Both the position numbers and the translations under genes were made by a program. Of a stretch of 64,000 bases of DNA, positions 49,095 through 61,264 are shown piece by piece. Positions within the stretch are counted from its first letter, which is position 1, and each line of letters begins with the position of its first letter. The notes beneath the pieces were generated by a model that had not been told where the DNA came from, ran no database searches, and saw only the letters and a program-made list of their open reading frames with translations. Source of the stretch: Arcuatula senhousia (lineage: Eukaryota > Mollusca > Bivalvia > Mytilida > Mytilidae); assembly GCA_963971305.1 (NCBI GenBank), contig OZ020306.1:60238686-60302685 (forward strand). The letters are read 5' to 3'.

Positions 49095-49280
49095 AGTGGC
49101 GGATCCAGGGTGGGTGGGTGCCGGGGGTGGGAACCCCCAATTTTTCCTCCAAAATTTTGTTACTTTTTCGTGTAAATTTTCAGCAAAATTGGTCTGGCAC
49201 CCGACCCCCTCTCTCACCTTTCTTCCACAATGACCAGTATGTGGAACCCTCTTTTCAAAAATTTCTAGATTCGCCCCTGC
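49095..49280. mobile_element. MITE copy with GGCGGATCCAGG / GATTCGCCCCTGC ends
   Basis: CAGTGGCGGATCCAGGGTGG at the left and TCTAGATTCGCCCCTGC at the right form imperfect terminal inverted repeats, with G-rich and C-rich inner segments. Related pieces follow at 49319-49720 (ending GATCCGCCCCTGC) and 50025 (CAGGGGCGGATTT). Confidence 0.5.
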
Positions 49281-50024
49281 AGCCTAGTTTTAGTTTACAT
49301 TTGTGTTACAAATTGCAGTTGCAGAACAGTGGCGGGGGCCAGGGAGTTGGGGTGACACTTTCCCAGGAAATTTTTTGTTATTTTCAGGCAGATTATCGGC
49401 TAAAATCAACCTTTCAGTCTTGGCCTGGCACCACAAAAAAACCCCAAAACAATACATTTTCAACTCTGAAATTATTCTCAAATCCCATAGTAAACGCAAT
49501 GAGTTGAGAATATTCTCAGACTTAAGTATCTTTTTCAAGTCTTGTGATGCCGGGCCAGTCCCCTTTTTCTAAACTTTCCAGGCGTGAATCATAGGCAAAC
49601 CGGGAGTACCCCCCTCTTTGAACGGACAAACATATGTATTTTGTACTAAATCCACGTTAAAAAAACCACCAAAATGAATTTACGCCTTACCCTAAACTAA
49701 AATCATTGATCCGCCCCTGCTTTCTGTATCGTTCATGCGTTGTCACAATGCCCCTTATTTTGAAGCTGTGATGTGATTTCCTATCCTATCCCTCTTTAAG
49801 CTATAAGTGATTTTATATTATATTATATTATTTTTTATGAATGTGCATGGAAATGCATGTCTGTCTGTCAACATATCCTAAAGGGATAGAAGGATTTGCT
49901 GAAACTTTATTTGAAGGAAGTACATTATGTTCAGATGTGCATGAAAACTATCATTGCTCTCAATCAACAGCATATGTATGGAATAGATATCCAAAATCTC
50001 CAATGATGGATACTCAACAACAGG

Positions 50025-50215
50025 GGCGGATTTTTTTTTCGAAAAGAAGCGGGTCCACATACAGTCTACTGTGGACGAAAGGGAGATTGGTCCCAGGCCC
50101 GTTTGGCCGAAAATCTACAGGAAGATAGCAAAATTTCAAAGGAAAAGGGGGTTACAAACCTAGAAGCATCCCGCCCAAAACCTCGAATAAGCTACTGAAC
50201 AACCTTTATTACTGA
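50025..50215. repeat. Repeat fragment with CAGGGGCGGAT end and CAGTCTACTGTGGACGAA
   Basis: Begins CAGGGGCGGATTTTTTTTTC and contains ACATACAGTCTACTGTGGAC. The same phrase order (ACAGTCCATCGTGGAC after a G-rich run) occurs at 27950-28065, indicating a dispersed family. Confidence 0.4.
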
Positions 50216-50339
50216 CCAGTGTCCACCGTCTGCGTTTTTGTTATTGATCCTAAATAACCACATCTTCTACATTATCAAATAAAATGTAATCTAAATATTT
50301 GTCAGGTGATTTATAAATCTCATGTACAAATTTTCGGAA

Positions 50340-52250
50340 CCAGTGCCAATGTTCTACTGGCTTTGATTTGTCAGTGTCGATGTCTTACTGTCTATGATGT
50401 GTCGGTGTCAATGTCTACATGTCTTTGATATGTCGGTGTTTATTTATTACTGTCTTTGATGTGTCAATGCTAGTGTCTAACTGTCTTAAATTTGGCAGTG
50501 TCAATGTCCTACTGTACTGTTTCAAATGTGTTACTGCCAATGCCTTGCTGTCTTTGATGTCTCAGTATCAATGTAACTGTCTATGATGTGCCAGTGGCAA
50601 TGTCTTAATGTTTAAAAGTGTCAGTGTCAATTTTTCACTGTGTTTGTATCAATTTCTGAATGATTTTGATTTTGATTTTGTCAGTTTGTTACTGTTGCTG
50701 ATGTGTCAATGTCAAGTCTTACTGTCTTTGATGTGTCAGTGTAAATTGTGTACTGTCTTTGGTGTGTCAGTTTCTTAATATCTTTGATGTGTCAATGTCA
50801 ATGTCGTACAGCCTTTGATGTGTCAGTGTCAATGTCTAAAATGTCTTTGATGTGTCGGTGTCTACTTTGCTTATGTGTCAGTGTCAATTCCTTGCTGTCT
50901 AAGATGTGCCAGTGTCAATGCCTTAATGTCTTAAAAGTCTCAGTGTTAGTTGTTCACTGTCTTTAATGTGTCATTGTCAATTTCTTAATGATTTTGATGT
51001 GTAAGTGTGTTACTGACGTTGATGTGTCCATGTCAATGTCTTAATTACTGTCTTTGATGTGTCAGTGTCAATTGTGTACTGTCTTTGATGCTTCAGTGTC
51101 AATGTCATACTGTATTGATGTGTCACTGTCAATGTCGTACTGTCTTTGACGTGCAGGTGTCAATTTCTTACTGTGCGACATGTCAGTGTTAATGCCTTAA
51201 TGTCTTTGATGTGTCAGTGTCAGCGTGTTACTGTCTTTGATTTGCAGGTGTCAATATCTTACTTTCTGATATGTCAATGACAATGCCCTAATGTCTTGGA
51301 TGTGTCAGTGTCAGTGTTTTTCTGTCTTTAATATGTCACTGTCAATGTTTTACTGTCTTTGATGTGTCAGTGTCAATTTCTAACTTTGTTTAAATGTGTC
51401 CGTGTAATGTCACTGTGTTAGAAGTGTCAATGTCAATGTCTTTCTTGCTTTGACGTGTTATTTTCTTTTTTTCACTGTCTTTGATGTGCCAATGTCAATG
51501 TCTGTTTTGTTATGTGTCAATGTCAATGTCCTTCTACCTTTCATGTGTCAGTGTCAATGTCTACATGTCTTTGATGTGTCAGTGTCAATGCCTTACTGTC
51601 TTTGATGTGTCAGTGTCAATGGCTAACTGTCTTTGATGTGTCAGTGTCAATGTCTCACTGTCTTTGATGTGTCAGTGTCAATGTCTTACTGTCTTTCATG
51701 TGTCAGTGTCAATGTCTAAATGTTTTTGATGATTCAGTGTCGATGTCTACATGACTGTAATGTGTCAGCGTCTTTTTCTTACCGTCTTTGATGTGTCAGT
51801 GTCAATGTCTCACTATCTTTCATGTGTCAGTGTCAATGCCATAGTGTCCCTAATTGGTCAGTGTCAATGTTTTTCTGTCTATGATGTGTCACTGTCAGTG
51901 TCTTACTTTCTATGATGTGTCACTGTCAATGTCTAACTGTCTGATGTGTCAGTGGCAATGTCTTTTTTCCTCTTTTGTCTTTGATATGCCAATGTCAATG
52001 TCCTAATGTCCTTAATGATTCAATGCTAATGTCTCATTGACTTTGATGTGTCAGTGTCAATTTTAATGCGTCTTTGTAGCTGTAGAAGTGTAAGATTCAT
52101 GTACGTTTTCAATGTGATGGTCATGTCTAACTGTCTTACTTATCTCGTGGCTACTTTCTGCCTTTGGTTTGTCATTGTCAATATCATCCTGTTTTGGATG
52201 TGCAATTGTCAATGTGTATGCATCAATGACGCTTGTGACAGTGGCAGAAT
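50340..52250 (+). repeat. 31-bp minisatellite, about 60 units
   Basis: The recurring unit is about TGTCTTTGATGTGTCAGTG followed by TCAATGTCTTAC (31 bp). Units vary in length and sequence and are most uniform at 51540-51720. Because 31 is not a multiple of 3, no frame stays open through it. Confidence 0.9.
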
Positions 52251-52692
52251 CATGTACGTGTTCTTATTATAAAAACCAGTGTCTTTACTGTCTTTCTTAC
52301 ATGACGACTTTTTCTAACTTTGTTATGCGTCTTAAGACAAAGTTGTAAACTAATCCAGAGATTCCTTCAGATTATAAAATGGGTAAAGGGGAAAAAACTT
52401 TTTACGGTTGATAATTTTTTTTCCCTTCATCAGATCTCAATGAGCTGCATGCAGTTTTGCAGCTCTCTTTTTTCAGTACTAATTATAAGATTTTCAAGAA
52501 ACAAAGATCAAGGGCAAATAAATCCATATAGAACAGTCGTGTTATATACATGTATATTTTGCAATGGACAGTTTGAGAAATTCACCAGATTTGATCTATT
52601 TCTTATATGTTTTCTATTTACATGTATAAGCAAAACAAAAACTCTGATTCCACACATGGCTTCAGATAGGAAGATCTTTCGAAAATACTTAC

Positions 52693-52865
52693 GGCCGATG
52701 GGGTGACGGGTGCAAATGATGGCAAAAGCTGACATGGCCGTTTTGATCAGATAAACTGGGACTGTAACCAGACTCAGGGCAACACTGTTTCTGAAGAGAA
52801 TCGTTACTGTCGAGCAGTTTTTGTGTAAAATTTGGATTGGAACTCGGCTTTTCGTCCTCGGTGAG
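52693..52865 (-). other. Possible orphan internal exon, 173 nt
   Basis: On the minus strand an AG (TTTTCACCAACAG) is followed by an open frame starting LTEDEKPSSNPNFTQKLL and running through CCPESGYSPSLSDQNG to a consensus donor GCC|GTAAGTAT. GC content and residue mix are unlike the AT-rich surroundings. No neighbouring exon could be linked and the family is not recognised. Confidence 0.3.
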
Positions 52866-53108
52866 CTGTTGGTGAAAACCCGTCCATTTTGTTAAAAGAA
52901 TGAGAGTCCCCTTACATAGGGGTCATATTACAACATGGGTCAGAGGTGTTTATAGTCGGAGATAGCTCTGACGTCCTACGGCCTTTTTTCCATACAAGAT
53001 GGGGCCATGGGCTTGTCTGGAGGAAAAGCTGTAGGATCTCAATGACATCTCGGTTTTATGTGGTTATTGTAGGGCTCAATATGATGAAAATTCAATTATG
53101 CAATTTCT

Positions 53109-53340
53109 GTCCCCCGCTGCAACGCGGAGCGGGGACATAGAGATGCCGGTCTCCGTCCGTGCGTCTGCCACAGTTTTTTGTAACAGTTTATGCAGCATCT
53201 ATTAATCGTAGGCTTACGATATTTGGTATGCAGCTTCAGGTAAAGGTCCCATATGAAGCTCTATTTTCAAGTCTGACGATCTTCTACTTCCCGTTAAACG
53301 AGCCGACTTAGACTTTTTCCTATTCAACGGGCGGGGTTCT
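53109..53340 (-). mobile_element. F6 element 3' end (reverse orientation), truncated
   Basis: The plus strand begins with the hairpin CCCCGCTGCAACGCGGAGCGGGG (stem CCCCGCT/AGCGGGG), then a CCGGTCTCCGTCCGTGCGTC microsatellite-like tract and core sequence with ATTTGGTATGCAGCTTCAGG. It is the mirror image of the F1-F4 3' ends. Only about 230 bp remain. Confidence 0.6.
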
Positions 53341-53468
53341 AGAATCTGTTCTTGTTTTTCCTTCTCTACATGTTTTTTACTCTATCAAAGCAAAAAAATC
53401 CTGTTTTTTTTAACCGTGATACTATCTTAAAACTTCAACAATGGAAGATTTTTTAAGACCTTAATTAA

Positions 53469-56400
53469 CTTAACTGTACTTTAATAAAATCAAATGGAAC
53501 ACTGCAATCTAACGGTGACCATTTATCAAAAAAGCACGCAAAGTTTTATTCTCTATCAAATCGTATACTTCATTATATCAAATCATATACTTCATTACTC
53601 AAAGATTTACCAGTTAAAGTATCATGTAATCTCTTTGATACACTGGTAAAACCTATACTATGTTATACTTCAGAAATTTACTATTTGGATATTTATCTAA
53701 AATACTATAGAGCAAAAGAACGTGCCAGTAAAACGCACAAGGATTTAGATATTTTTAATTTTATAGATAAAACACACCTAGAAAAAGTACATTTACTCTT
53801 CTGTAAAAGTACATTAGGAACAAACAAATGCTCAACAAATGTTGTCAACAGAGCTGAACTAAATAGAAATCCATTGGAATGCTTCATAAACATTCAAAGC
53901 AAGGTTAAATTATCAAGAGCTTAACCCTTTACTTAAAGAAGCTTTTGAGTTAACAAAACAGTTCTTACACATGGTATACGTATGCCAAAACTTTAACTAA
54001 AGATATTAATATGGACATAGAAGATTTTACTAATTGTACTAATTCTAAAATTCTTAGTAAACTTACAAATAATATTAAAACTAATGTAAATAATTTTTAT
54101 AAAGATATCACACTTGATAAGATAAATAAATTTGATGAAAATAATAAGGCCTATTTATATAAATACTTCAACAAGAGGCTCCCAGGAGCCTGAATCGCTC
54201 ACCTGGTCTTGATGTTGACTCTATACTTTTGTAGAGCTAAATGAGCTGAACATTTAAGCAAGCAACAGCTTTTCTCTACCTGCAATAGTTTTCATTCTAT
54301 AGGCCAAAAACACCATTTTTCACCTATAACCCCTATAAGGAGTCATCTGACAACTTCGACCCTATGAAGACTTTTGTAGAGCTAAATGAGCTGAACATTT
54401 AAGCAAGCAACAGCTAATCTCTATCTGCAATAGTTTTCATTCTGTAGGCCAAAAACATGAAAAATGGCTATTTTTCAGGGGCCGTAACCCCTATAAGGGG
54501 TCATCTGACAACTTCAACCCTATGGAGAATTTTGTAAAGCTAAATGAGCTGAACATTTAAGCAAGCAACAGCTAATCTCTATGTGCAATAGTTTTCATTC
54601 TGTAGGCCAAAAACATGAAAAAATGCCATTTTTCAGGGGCCGTAACCCCTATAAGGGGTTATCTGACAACTTCGATCCTATGGAGAATTTTGTAGAGCTA
54701 AATGTGCTAAACGTTTAAGCAAGCAACAGCTAATCTCTATCTGCAATAGTTTTCATTCTGTAGGCCAAAAACATGAAAAATGGCTATTTTTCACCTTTAA
54801 GGGGCTGTAACCCCTATAAGGGGTCATCTGACAACTTCGACCCTTGAAGACTTTTGTAGCGCTAAATAAGCTGAACATTTAAGCAAGCAACAGCTAATCT
54901 CTATCTGCAATAGTTTTCATTCTGTAGGCCAAAAACATGAAAAATGGCTATTTTTCAGGGGCCGTAACCCCTATAAGGGGTCATCTGACAATTTCAACCC
55001 TATGGAGAATTTTGTAAAGCTAAATGAGCTGAACATTTAAGCAAGCAACAGCTAATCTCTATGTGCAATAGTTTTCATTCTGTAGGCCAAAAACATGAAA
55101 AAATGCCATTTTTCAGGGGCCGTAACCCCTAGGGGTTATCTGACAACTTCGATCCTATGGAGAATTTTGTAGAGCTTAATGAGCTGAACATTTAAGCAAG
55201 CAACAGCTAATCTCTATCTGCAATAGTTTTCATTCTGTAGGCCAAAAACATGAAAAATGGCTATTTTTCAGGGGCCGTAACCCCTATAAGGGGTCATCTG
55301 ACAACTTCAACCCTATGGAGAATTTTGTAAAGCTAAATGAGCTGAACATTTAAGCAAGCAACAGCTAATCTCTATGTGCAATAGTTTTCATTCTGTAGGC
55401 CAAAAACATGAAAAAATGCCATTTTCCAGGGGCCGTAACCCCTATAAGGGGTTATCTGACAACTTCGATCCTATGGAGAATTTTGTAGAGCTCAATGAGC
55501 TGAACATTTAAGCAAGCAACAGCTTATCTCTATGTGCAATAGTTTTCATTCTGTAGGCCAAAAACATGAAAAATGGCTATTTTTCACCTTTAAGGGGCTG
55601 TAACCCCTATAAGGGGTCATCTGACAACTTCGACCCTATGGAGACTTTTGTAGAGTTAAATGAGCTGAACATTTGAGCAAGCAACAGCTAATCTCTATCT
55701 GCAATAGTTTTCATTTTGTAGGCCAAAAACATGAAAAATTGCTATTTTTCAGGGGCCGTAACCCCTATAAGGAGTCATCTGACAACTTCGACTCTATGGA
55801 GAATTTTGTAGAGCTAAATGAGCTGAACATTTAAGCAAGCAACAGCTAATCTCTATCTAAACATGAAAAATCGCTATTTTTCAGGGGCCGTAACCCCTAT
55901 AAGGGGTCATCTGACAACTTCGACCCTGTGGAGAATTTTGTAGAGCTCAATGAGCTGAACATTTAAGCAAGCAACAGCTAATCTCTATGTGCAATAGTTT
56001 TCATTCTGTAGGCCAAAAACATGAAAAAATGCCATTTTTCAGGGGCCGTAACCCCTATAAGGGGTTATCTGACAACTTCGATCCTATGGAGACTTTCGTA
56101 GAGCTAAATGAGCTAAACATTTAAGCAAGCAACAGCTAATCTCTATCTGCAATAGTTTTCATTCTGTAGGCCAAAAACATGAAAAATGGCTATTTTTCAC
56201 CTTTAAGGGGCTGTAACCCCTATAAGGGGTCATCTGACAACTTCGACCCTATGGAGACTTTTGTAGAGTTAAATGAGCTGAACATTTAAGCAAGCAACAG
56301 CTAATCTCTATCTGCAATAGTTTTCATTCTGTAGGCCAAAAACATGAAAAAATGTTATTTTTCACCTTTAAGGGGCCGTAACCCCTATAAGGGGTCATCT

Positions 56401-57270
56401 GACAACTTTGACCAAATGGAGACTTTTGTAGAGCTTTTGATGCTGAATCAGTAGCGTGGCCTCAGATTTCCTCTATCTCTTATACTTTTTGATTTATAAG
56501 CCAAAAACAGTAGTCTGACCCCCCTAGTCTATTTTTAGTAACGGCGGCCATGTTTTTTAACGGATTAAAAATCAAAACACAAGTTTGGTGCAGGACACCC
56601 TAAGGATCATTCATACCAAGTTTCATTAAATTCTGTTTGGTAGTTTCAGAGGAGAAGATTTTTGAAAAATTGTTAACAGACGACGACGACGACAGACGAC
56701 GACGACGACAGACGACGACGACGGACGCCAAGTGATGGTAATAGCTCACCTGGACCTTCGGTCCAGGTGAGCTAAAAATGAGGATGAGGAGGAATATTAT
56801 CTCTCCCATCCTAATTTCAAATACAGACAACCTTTCACAAAATTTAGAATATGTGACCACAAACTTCAAATTGAAGTTGGAAGATATAATAAGATACCAA
56901 GAGATGAAAGATTATGCATTTTCTGTAATAAAGTAAAAGATGAGAATCATTTCTTTTTTCATTGTCAAAAAAAACAGGCACTTCGTAATATAATGTTTGA
57001 AAAATTGAAATTAATAGATTATAATTTTGAATCTTTAAATGAAATAAATAAATTGAAATGGCTCTTAAATCCATCAACACCGGATCAAATCTCCATGGTT
57101 TATTCTTTTATTATACAGTCATTAGAACTGGGGAGAGAGGATACTCTATAGATAATTTACTGTATTTTCTGTTGTTGTTCATGTTGTACATTGTATGTTT
57201 CAACTCTGTATTTATGTTTGTATTGTAAATGTATGCTGTTATCCCTAATTGGGACATGTTTGCATTAATA
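53469..57270 (+). pseudogene. Non-LTR retrotransposon (LINE) 3' part, split by F1 copy 3
   Basis: Frames from 53469 to 53923 encode the end of a reverse-transcriptase region: SLLKDLPVKV, then LFDTLVKPILCYTSEIYYLD (a typical LINE thumb motif) and LEKVHLLFCKSTLG. A stop and frameshift follow, then a frame at 54011-54168. After the F1 insertion the frame resumes at 56779 with EDEEEYYL, NFKYRQPFTKFRICDHKLQI, GRYNKIPRDERLC and a C-x2-C-x7-H-x4-C knuckle (CIFC...HFFFHC), ending QSLELGRED and TAG at 57149. The tail to about 57270 has ATTAATAAACTATATAATAC. Frameshift and stop codons make it inactive. The clade is not determined. Confidence 0.85.
54169..56778 (+). mobile_element. F1 tandem-core element, copy 3 (2.6 kb, about 13 monomers)
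   Basis: Starts CAACAAGAGGCTCCCAGGAG after T; subterminal GCTCACCTGG. Monomers of about 155-165 bp alternate between types (GAAAATGGCTATTTTT and GAAAAAATGCCATTTTT), so part of the array has a dimeric or trimeric order. The 3' part has AAGTTTCATTAAATTCTGTT, (GACGAC)n at 56680-56725, the perfect hairpin AGCTCACCTGGACC TTC GGTCCAGGTGAGCT, then AAAAA and T. Inserted between two T of a LINE codon without duplication. Confidence 0.9.
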
Positions 57271-58945
57271 AACTATATAATACAAAGTTCTTCTCTAGTT
57301 TTACAGTTTTAGTTATAAGAATATTATACTCATGTACATTATAAGATGAAAACGTGAAAATCCGAATTCACAATTCTGATTAACTCGTAACCTGTTAAAG
57401 TGTGAAATGACTAAGAAGACTACCAGGGTGGTACCTTTTGATGTTTTTTTGTGGGAGCAGGGGTAATGGAAATTGAAATTTCAATGATTTTTTTGTTGAT
57501 TAACCCTTCCGGTTTGGGTCTGCTACATTGAAATTCCTAATAACCGGAAAAACTTTTGTGTCAGAATTTTTTGGGGGGTCCTGAACCTACCCATTACTAA
57601 AGGCAAAATGTACGGAATAAGAATTTGTCTTCGAATGAAAATCAACATTCACACTCCCCGCCTGACAATATCAACCTCCTGTAAATTAAATGTTTTAGAC
57701 AATAGGTGTTTAAAGTTTTGTGTTTTTCTTTCCATTCAATACACAAATGGACATAAAGTTTGACCTATCTGACAAAAACAAATTTTCGTTTTTTTTTTTA
57801 TTTATTGGTTTTAAAGAAAATCAAAATGATGGCTTCTATTTTCCTCATTATTAACTTTTTTTTTAAAATAAACCTCGGTAAGGATACGCTTTTTACAATA
57901 AAACAAGAAAGTTACCAAATTTATTAAAGTATCTGATTCGGCATTAATGTTTGGGCTGTTAAGTTTCTTTTGTCCATCAGTATATATGTTCGGTGTTAAC
58001 TTTTAAACGATAATCAATCCTTAACACGATTATGGATATTTTCAAAATCGGGACTGATCGTAACCAGATCGCGCTATTCGTGTTGCCATCTTTTTCCCGG
58101 CTTTTTCTGACTTCGGGGTAAACTTCGTAGTGCCTCCGAAATTTTTTAACATGTTAAAAAACTGCCGAAGGTTCGTGCGAAGGTCCTTGTTCGTGTTGTG
58201 TTCGTTAATCCATCCTTTCTATCGTAATGCCTTCGTGAAAGCATCTTCTGATTTCTTGTTGCTTTCTAAGTGTCGTCGGTTTCATTTATCTTACGATGGC
58301 GACACGAATGAAACGAGAAGCTCTCCAAAGGTGGTACAAAGGAAACACGGCGTCGCATAGACCTCGCTTTGTATTCGTATATCCGTCGTAACTAGAGTAA
58401 TGGCATAGAGTAATGACATGGAGATGGAACAAGGCACTGGTCAAAGCAGTACGATTTCTGAAATAAGAAATATCAAACGTGTCAAAAGTGCCTTATAGGG
58501 ACATTTATTAGTCAATTTCAGGCAGGCTTTAGTTCAGGTATGGCGTGTTACAGTGAATCGTCGAGAAAATGAAAAGTACATGTAGCTCAGTTTTTTTCTC
58601 TTTTTATTAACATTCAGCAGGAGCAAGACTTACACGACAGCAGCTTATGATACAAGATCCCTCATCAATTCTCTATTCATAATTTTCTTGTTTCCAAAAA
58701 CTAATAAATGAAATGAAAAAAATCGGAACTAGAATTATCAGTCTCAAAAGTACAAGAAGCAAAGACAAAACAAGGCGAAGACAGCTCTGGATCTAGAATC
58801 TTGTAGCTGACGCTTCCCTTTTCAATCAGGCGCTTCCGGCCACTTTCACGTTCTCGTACAGGCTTTTGTTGCATCTTTTAATAATTAAATTTCAATATCA
58901 GAAATAAATGTTGAAACAATTTTACATCTTACTTCAGTTTTTATC
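57271..58945. other. Intergenic; includes a segment dense in TTCG/CGTA words
   Basis: No gene recognised. At 58041-58370 the sequence changes to frequent TTCGTG, CTTCGT and CGTCGG words and shares TCAAAATCGGGAC with 62724-62736. The short frame at 58130-58360 is a by-product of this composition. Confidence 0.4.
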
Positions 58946-59242
58946 AGTCCCCTACCGACAAAAGCCGAAGGGGACTTAAGGTTTGAACTTTGTCTGCCCG
59001 TTTGTGTGTCTATCCGGTCCGGTCGTCTCGCTGTCACAATAAGTTTACTGCACTTTTTAAGAAACCTTATATATAGATATTAAACTGCTTGTTGGAATGT
59101 GAGTCTACCATGATGAGTCAAAGATCAGGTTAACGTGTCGTTCCGGTCCACAAATTTTAGGACCCTTTTGAAATTTCAGAGTTCCACACTTTTTATTTCA
59201 AAACCCTTATAGTTATTTAACTGCTTTTTGGTAGGTATTGTA

Positions 59243-61264
59243 CGGTGGTACATTTAGGACACTCATTTTTTTATTTTTATTAAAATCTATCTCGAGCGCA
59301 CGACTTATTATCTCGAGCACGCGACTTATTATGTCGTGCTCTCGACTTATTATGTCGTGCTCTCGACTTATTATGTCGTGCTCGTGACTTATTATGTCGT
59401 GCGCACGACTTATTATGTCGTGCTTTAGACTTATTATGTCGTGCTCTCGACTTATTATTTCGTGTGCACGACTTATTATCTCGAGCGCACGACTTATTAT
59501 GTCGTGCTCTCGACTTATTATGTCGTGTGCACGACTTATTATCTCGAGCGCACGACTTATTATGTCGTGCTCTCGACTAATTATGTCGTGGTCTCGACTT
59601 ATTATCTCGAGCGCACGACTTATTGTGTCGTGCTCTCGACTTATTATGTCGTGCTCTCGACTTATTATGTCGTGTGCACGACTTATTTTGTCGTGCGCAC
59701 GATTTATTATCTTGAGATCACGACTTATTATGTCGTGTGCACGACTTATTATGATATACATAACTTGGTCATTTCCAATCCAAGCAACCCAAATCAAAGA
59801 TTACCTAGTGTTTATATCAAATCACACTATAATCAGTATACTATTAATAATGTGGTCATTTCCAATCCAATCACCCCAATGTTTTGAAGATATGACCATA
59901 TAGCTATAGTCAATTTATATAAATAATTTCTACTGTACAATTTGATCTTAAATTAATATTTTAGTAAGATAGTTGATTGCTTGATTTATAGTTTAACTTG
60001 TTGATTGATATCGAGTGTTTCTGGGACTTTTTATTATAGTGACCACCCTTCATCAGCAGCCTGTCACTTTAAATCTATATATGAATAATTATATTTCAGA
60101 TTTATTGGGCTTGGCACCCTATGATCTTACTGTGCTGTGTAGTGCTTGTGTCAAGATCTAACTCTTATCTAACTGATATATAAATGTTTATTATGGTGTA
60201 GATTGAAATTTGATTTTCGTTTTAAAGTAGCAGAAGTAACCATTTCTTTCAAGTTTTTATATCTGCGGTAACTTATTATAGGTTTTTCCGTAAATAATAG
60301 CTTTGCTTCTTCATCTTGTGATAGTTTATCCCAATAATTCAATAGTGACCTCCAATATTGAAAATTGAATATTTAATTGAGCAAAACAGAAAATGAGGAA
60401 AAGGTCTGAGGCTGAACGGTGCTAAGATGGGATTTTGTGATTTTTTTTATAGTGCGCACGAGATAATATGTCGAAAGCACGAGATAATAAGTCGTTCGCT
60501 CGAGATAATAAGTCGTGCGCACGAAATAATTAGTCGAGAGCACGACATAATATGTCGAGAGTACGACATAATAAGCCGTTCGCTCGAGATAATAAGTCGT
60601 GCGCTCGAGATAATAAGTCGTGCGCACGACATAATAAGTCGCGCGCTCGAGATAATAAGTCGTGCGCACGACATAATAAGTCGTGCACTCGAGATATTAA
60701 GTCGTGCGCACGACATAATAAGTCGAGAGCACGACATAATAAGTCGTGCGCACGACATAATAAGTCGACATAATAAGTCGTGCGCACGACATAAGTCGAG
60801 AGCACGACATAATAAGTCGACATAATAAGTCGTGCGCACGACATAAGTCGAGAGCACGACATAATAAGTCGTGCACACGACATAATAAGTCGAGAGCACG
60901 ACATAATAAGTCGTGCGCTCGACATAATAAGTCGTGCGCTCGAGATTATAAGTCGTGCGCACGACATAATTAGTCGAGAGCACGACATAATAAGTCGTGC
61001 GCTCGAGATAATAAGTCGTGCACTCGACATAATAAGTCGTGCACACGACATAATAAGTCGTGCGCTCGAGATAATAAGTTGTGCGCTCGACATAATAAGT
61101 CGTGCGCTCGAGATAATAAGTTGTGCGCACGACATAGTAAGTCGAGAGCACGACATAATAAGTCGTGCGCTCGAGATAAAAAGTCGTGCTCACGACATAA
61201 TAAGTCGTGCGCTCGAGATAAATTTTAATAAAAATAAAAAAATTAGTGTCTAAATGTACCACCG
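59243..61264. mobile_element. Foldback element with 21-bp subrepeat arms, 2.0 kb
   Basis: The outer inverted repeats (CGGTGGTACATTTAG at the left, CTAAATGTACCACCG at the right) continue through about 60 bp of matching AT-rich sequence into arms of tandem units of about 21 bp containing CGACTTATTATGTCGTGCTC (left, 59290-59755) or the complement (right, 60450-61222). A non-repeat loop of about 700 bp lies between. Arms are unequal (about 510 and 815 bp). Flanks TAGGTATTGTA and TAGTACTGTA suggest an imperfect target duplication of about 9-10 bp. This is the classical Foldback structure. Long ORFs on both strands follow from a unit divisible by 3 and are not genes. Confidence 0.85.
60185..60370 (-). 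pseudogene. Retroelement polyprotein fragment in the foldback loop (possibly Penelope-like)
   Basis: A minus-strand frame reads LLNYWDKLSQDEEAKLLF, then EKPIISYRRYKNLKEMVTSA, about 60 codons, ending at a TAA. The phrase P-x-x-S/A-Y/F-R-R-x-K-N-L-K-x-x-x-V-x is reminiscent of the region after the reverse transcriptase in Penelope-like elements, recalled from general knowledge. It may be cargo captured in the foldback loop. Confidence 0.35.

Larger units (their letters stand above)
46648..50339. other. Intergenic DNA with several repeat fragments
   Basis: No gene recognised. It holds R1 (47334-47440), a decayed tandem-core segment (47880-48090), a half hairpin (48091-48150), and MITE-like repeats at 49095-49280, 49319-49720 and 50025-50215. 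A C10A14 run lies near 48460-48490. Confidence 0.5.

Noticed and set aside
50340..52250. CRISPR-like array
   Set aside because: Units are contiguous and diverged with no unique spacers, and the DNA is eukaryotic; it is a minisatellite.
59213..61262. Long ORFs (up to 271 codons) on both strands in the foldback arms
   Set aside because: They are translations of a 21-bp tandem unit, open in several frames on both strands at once with pure repeat composition. No start context or non-repeat domain.
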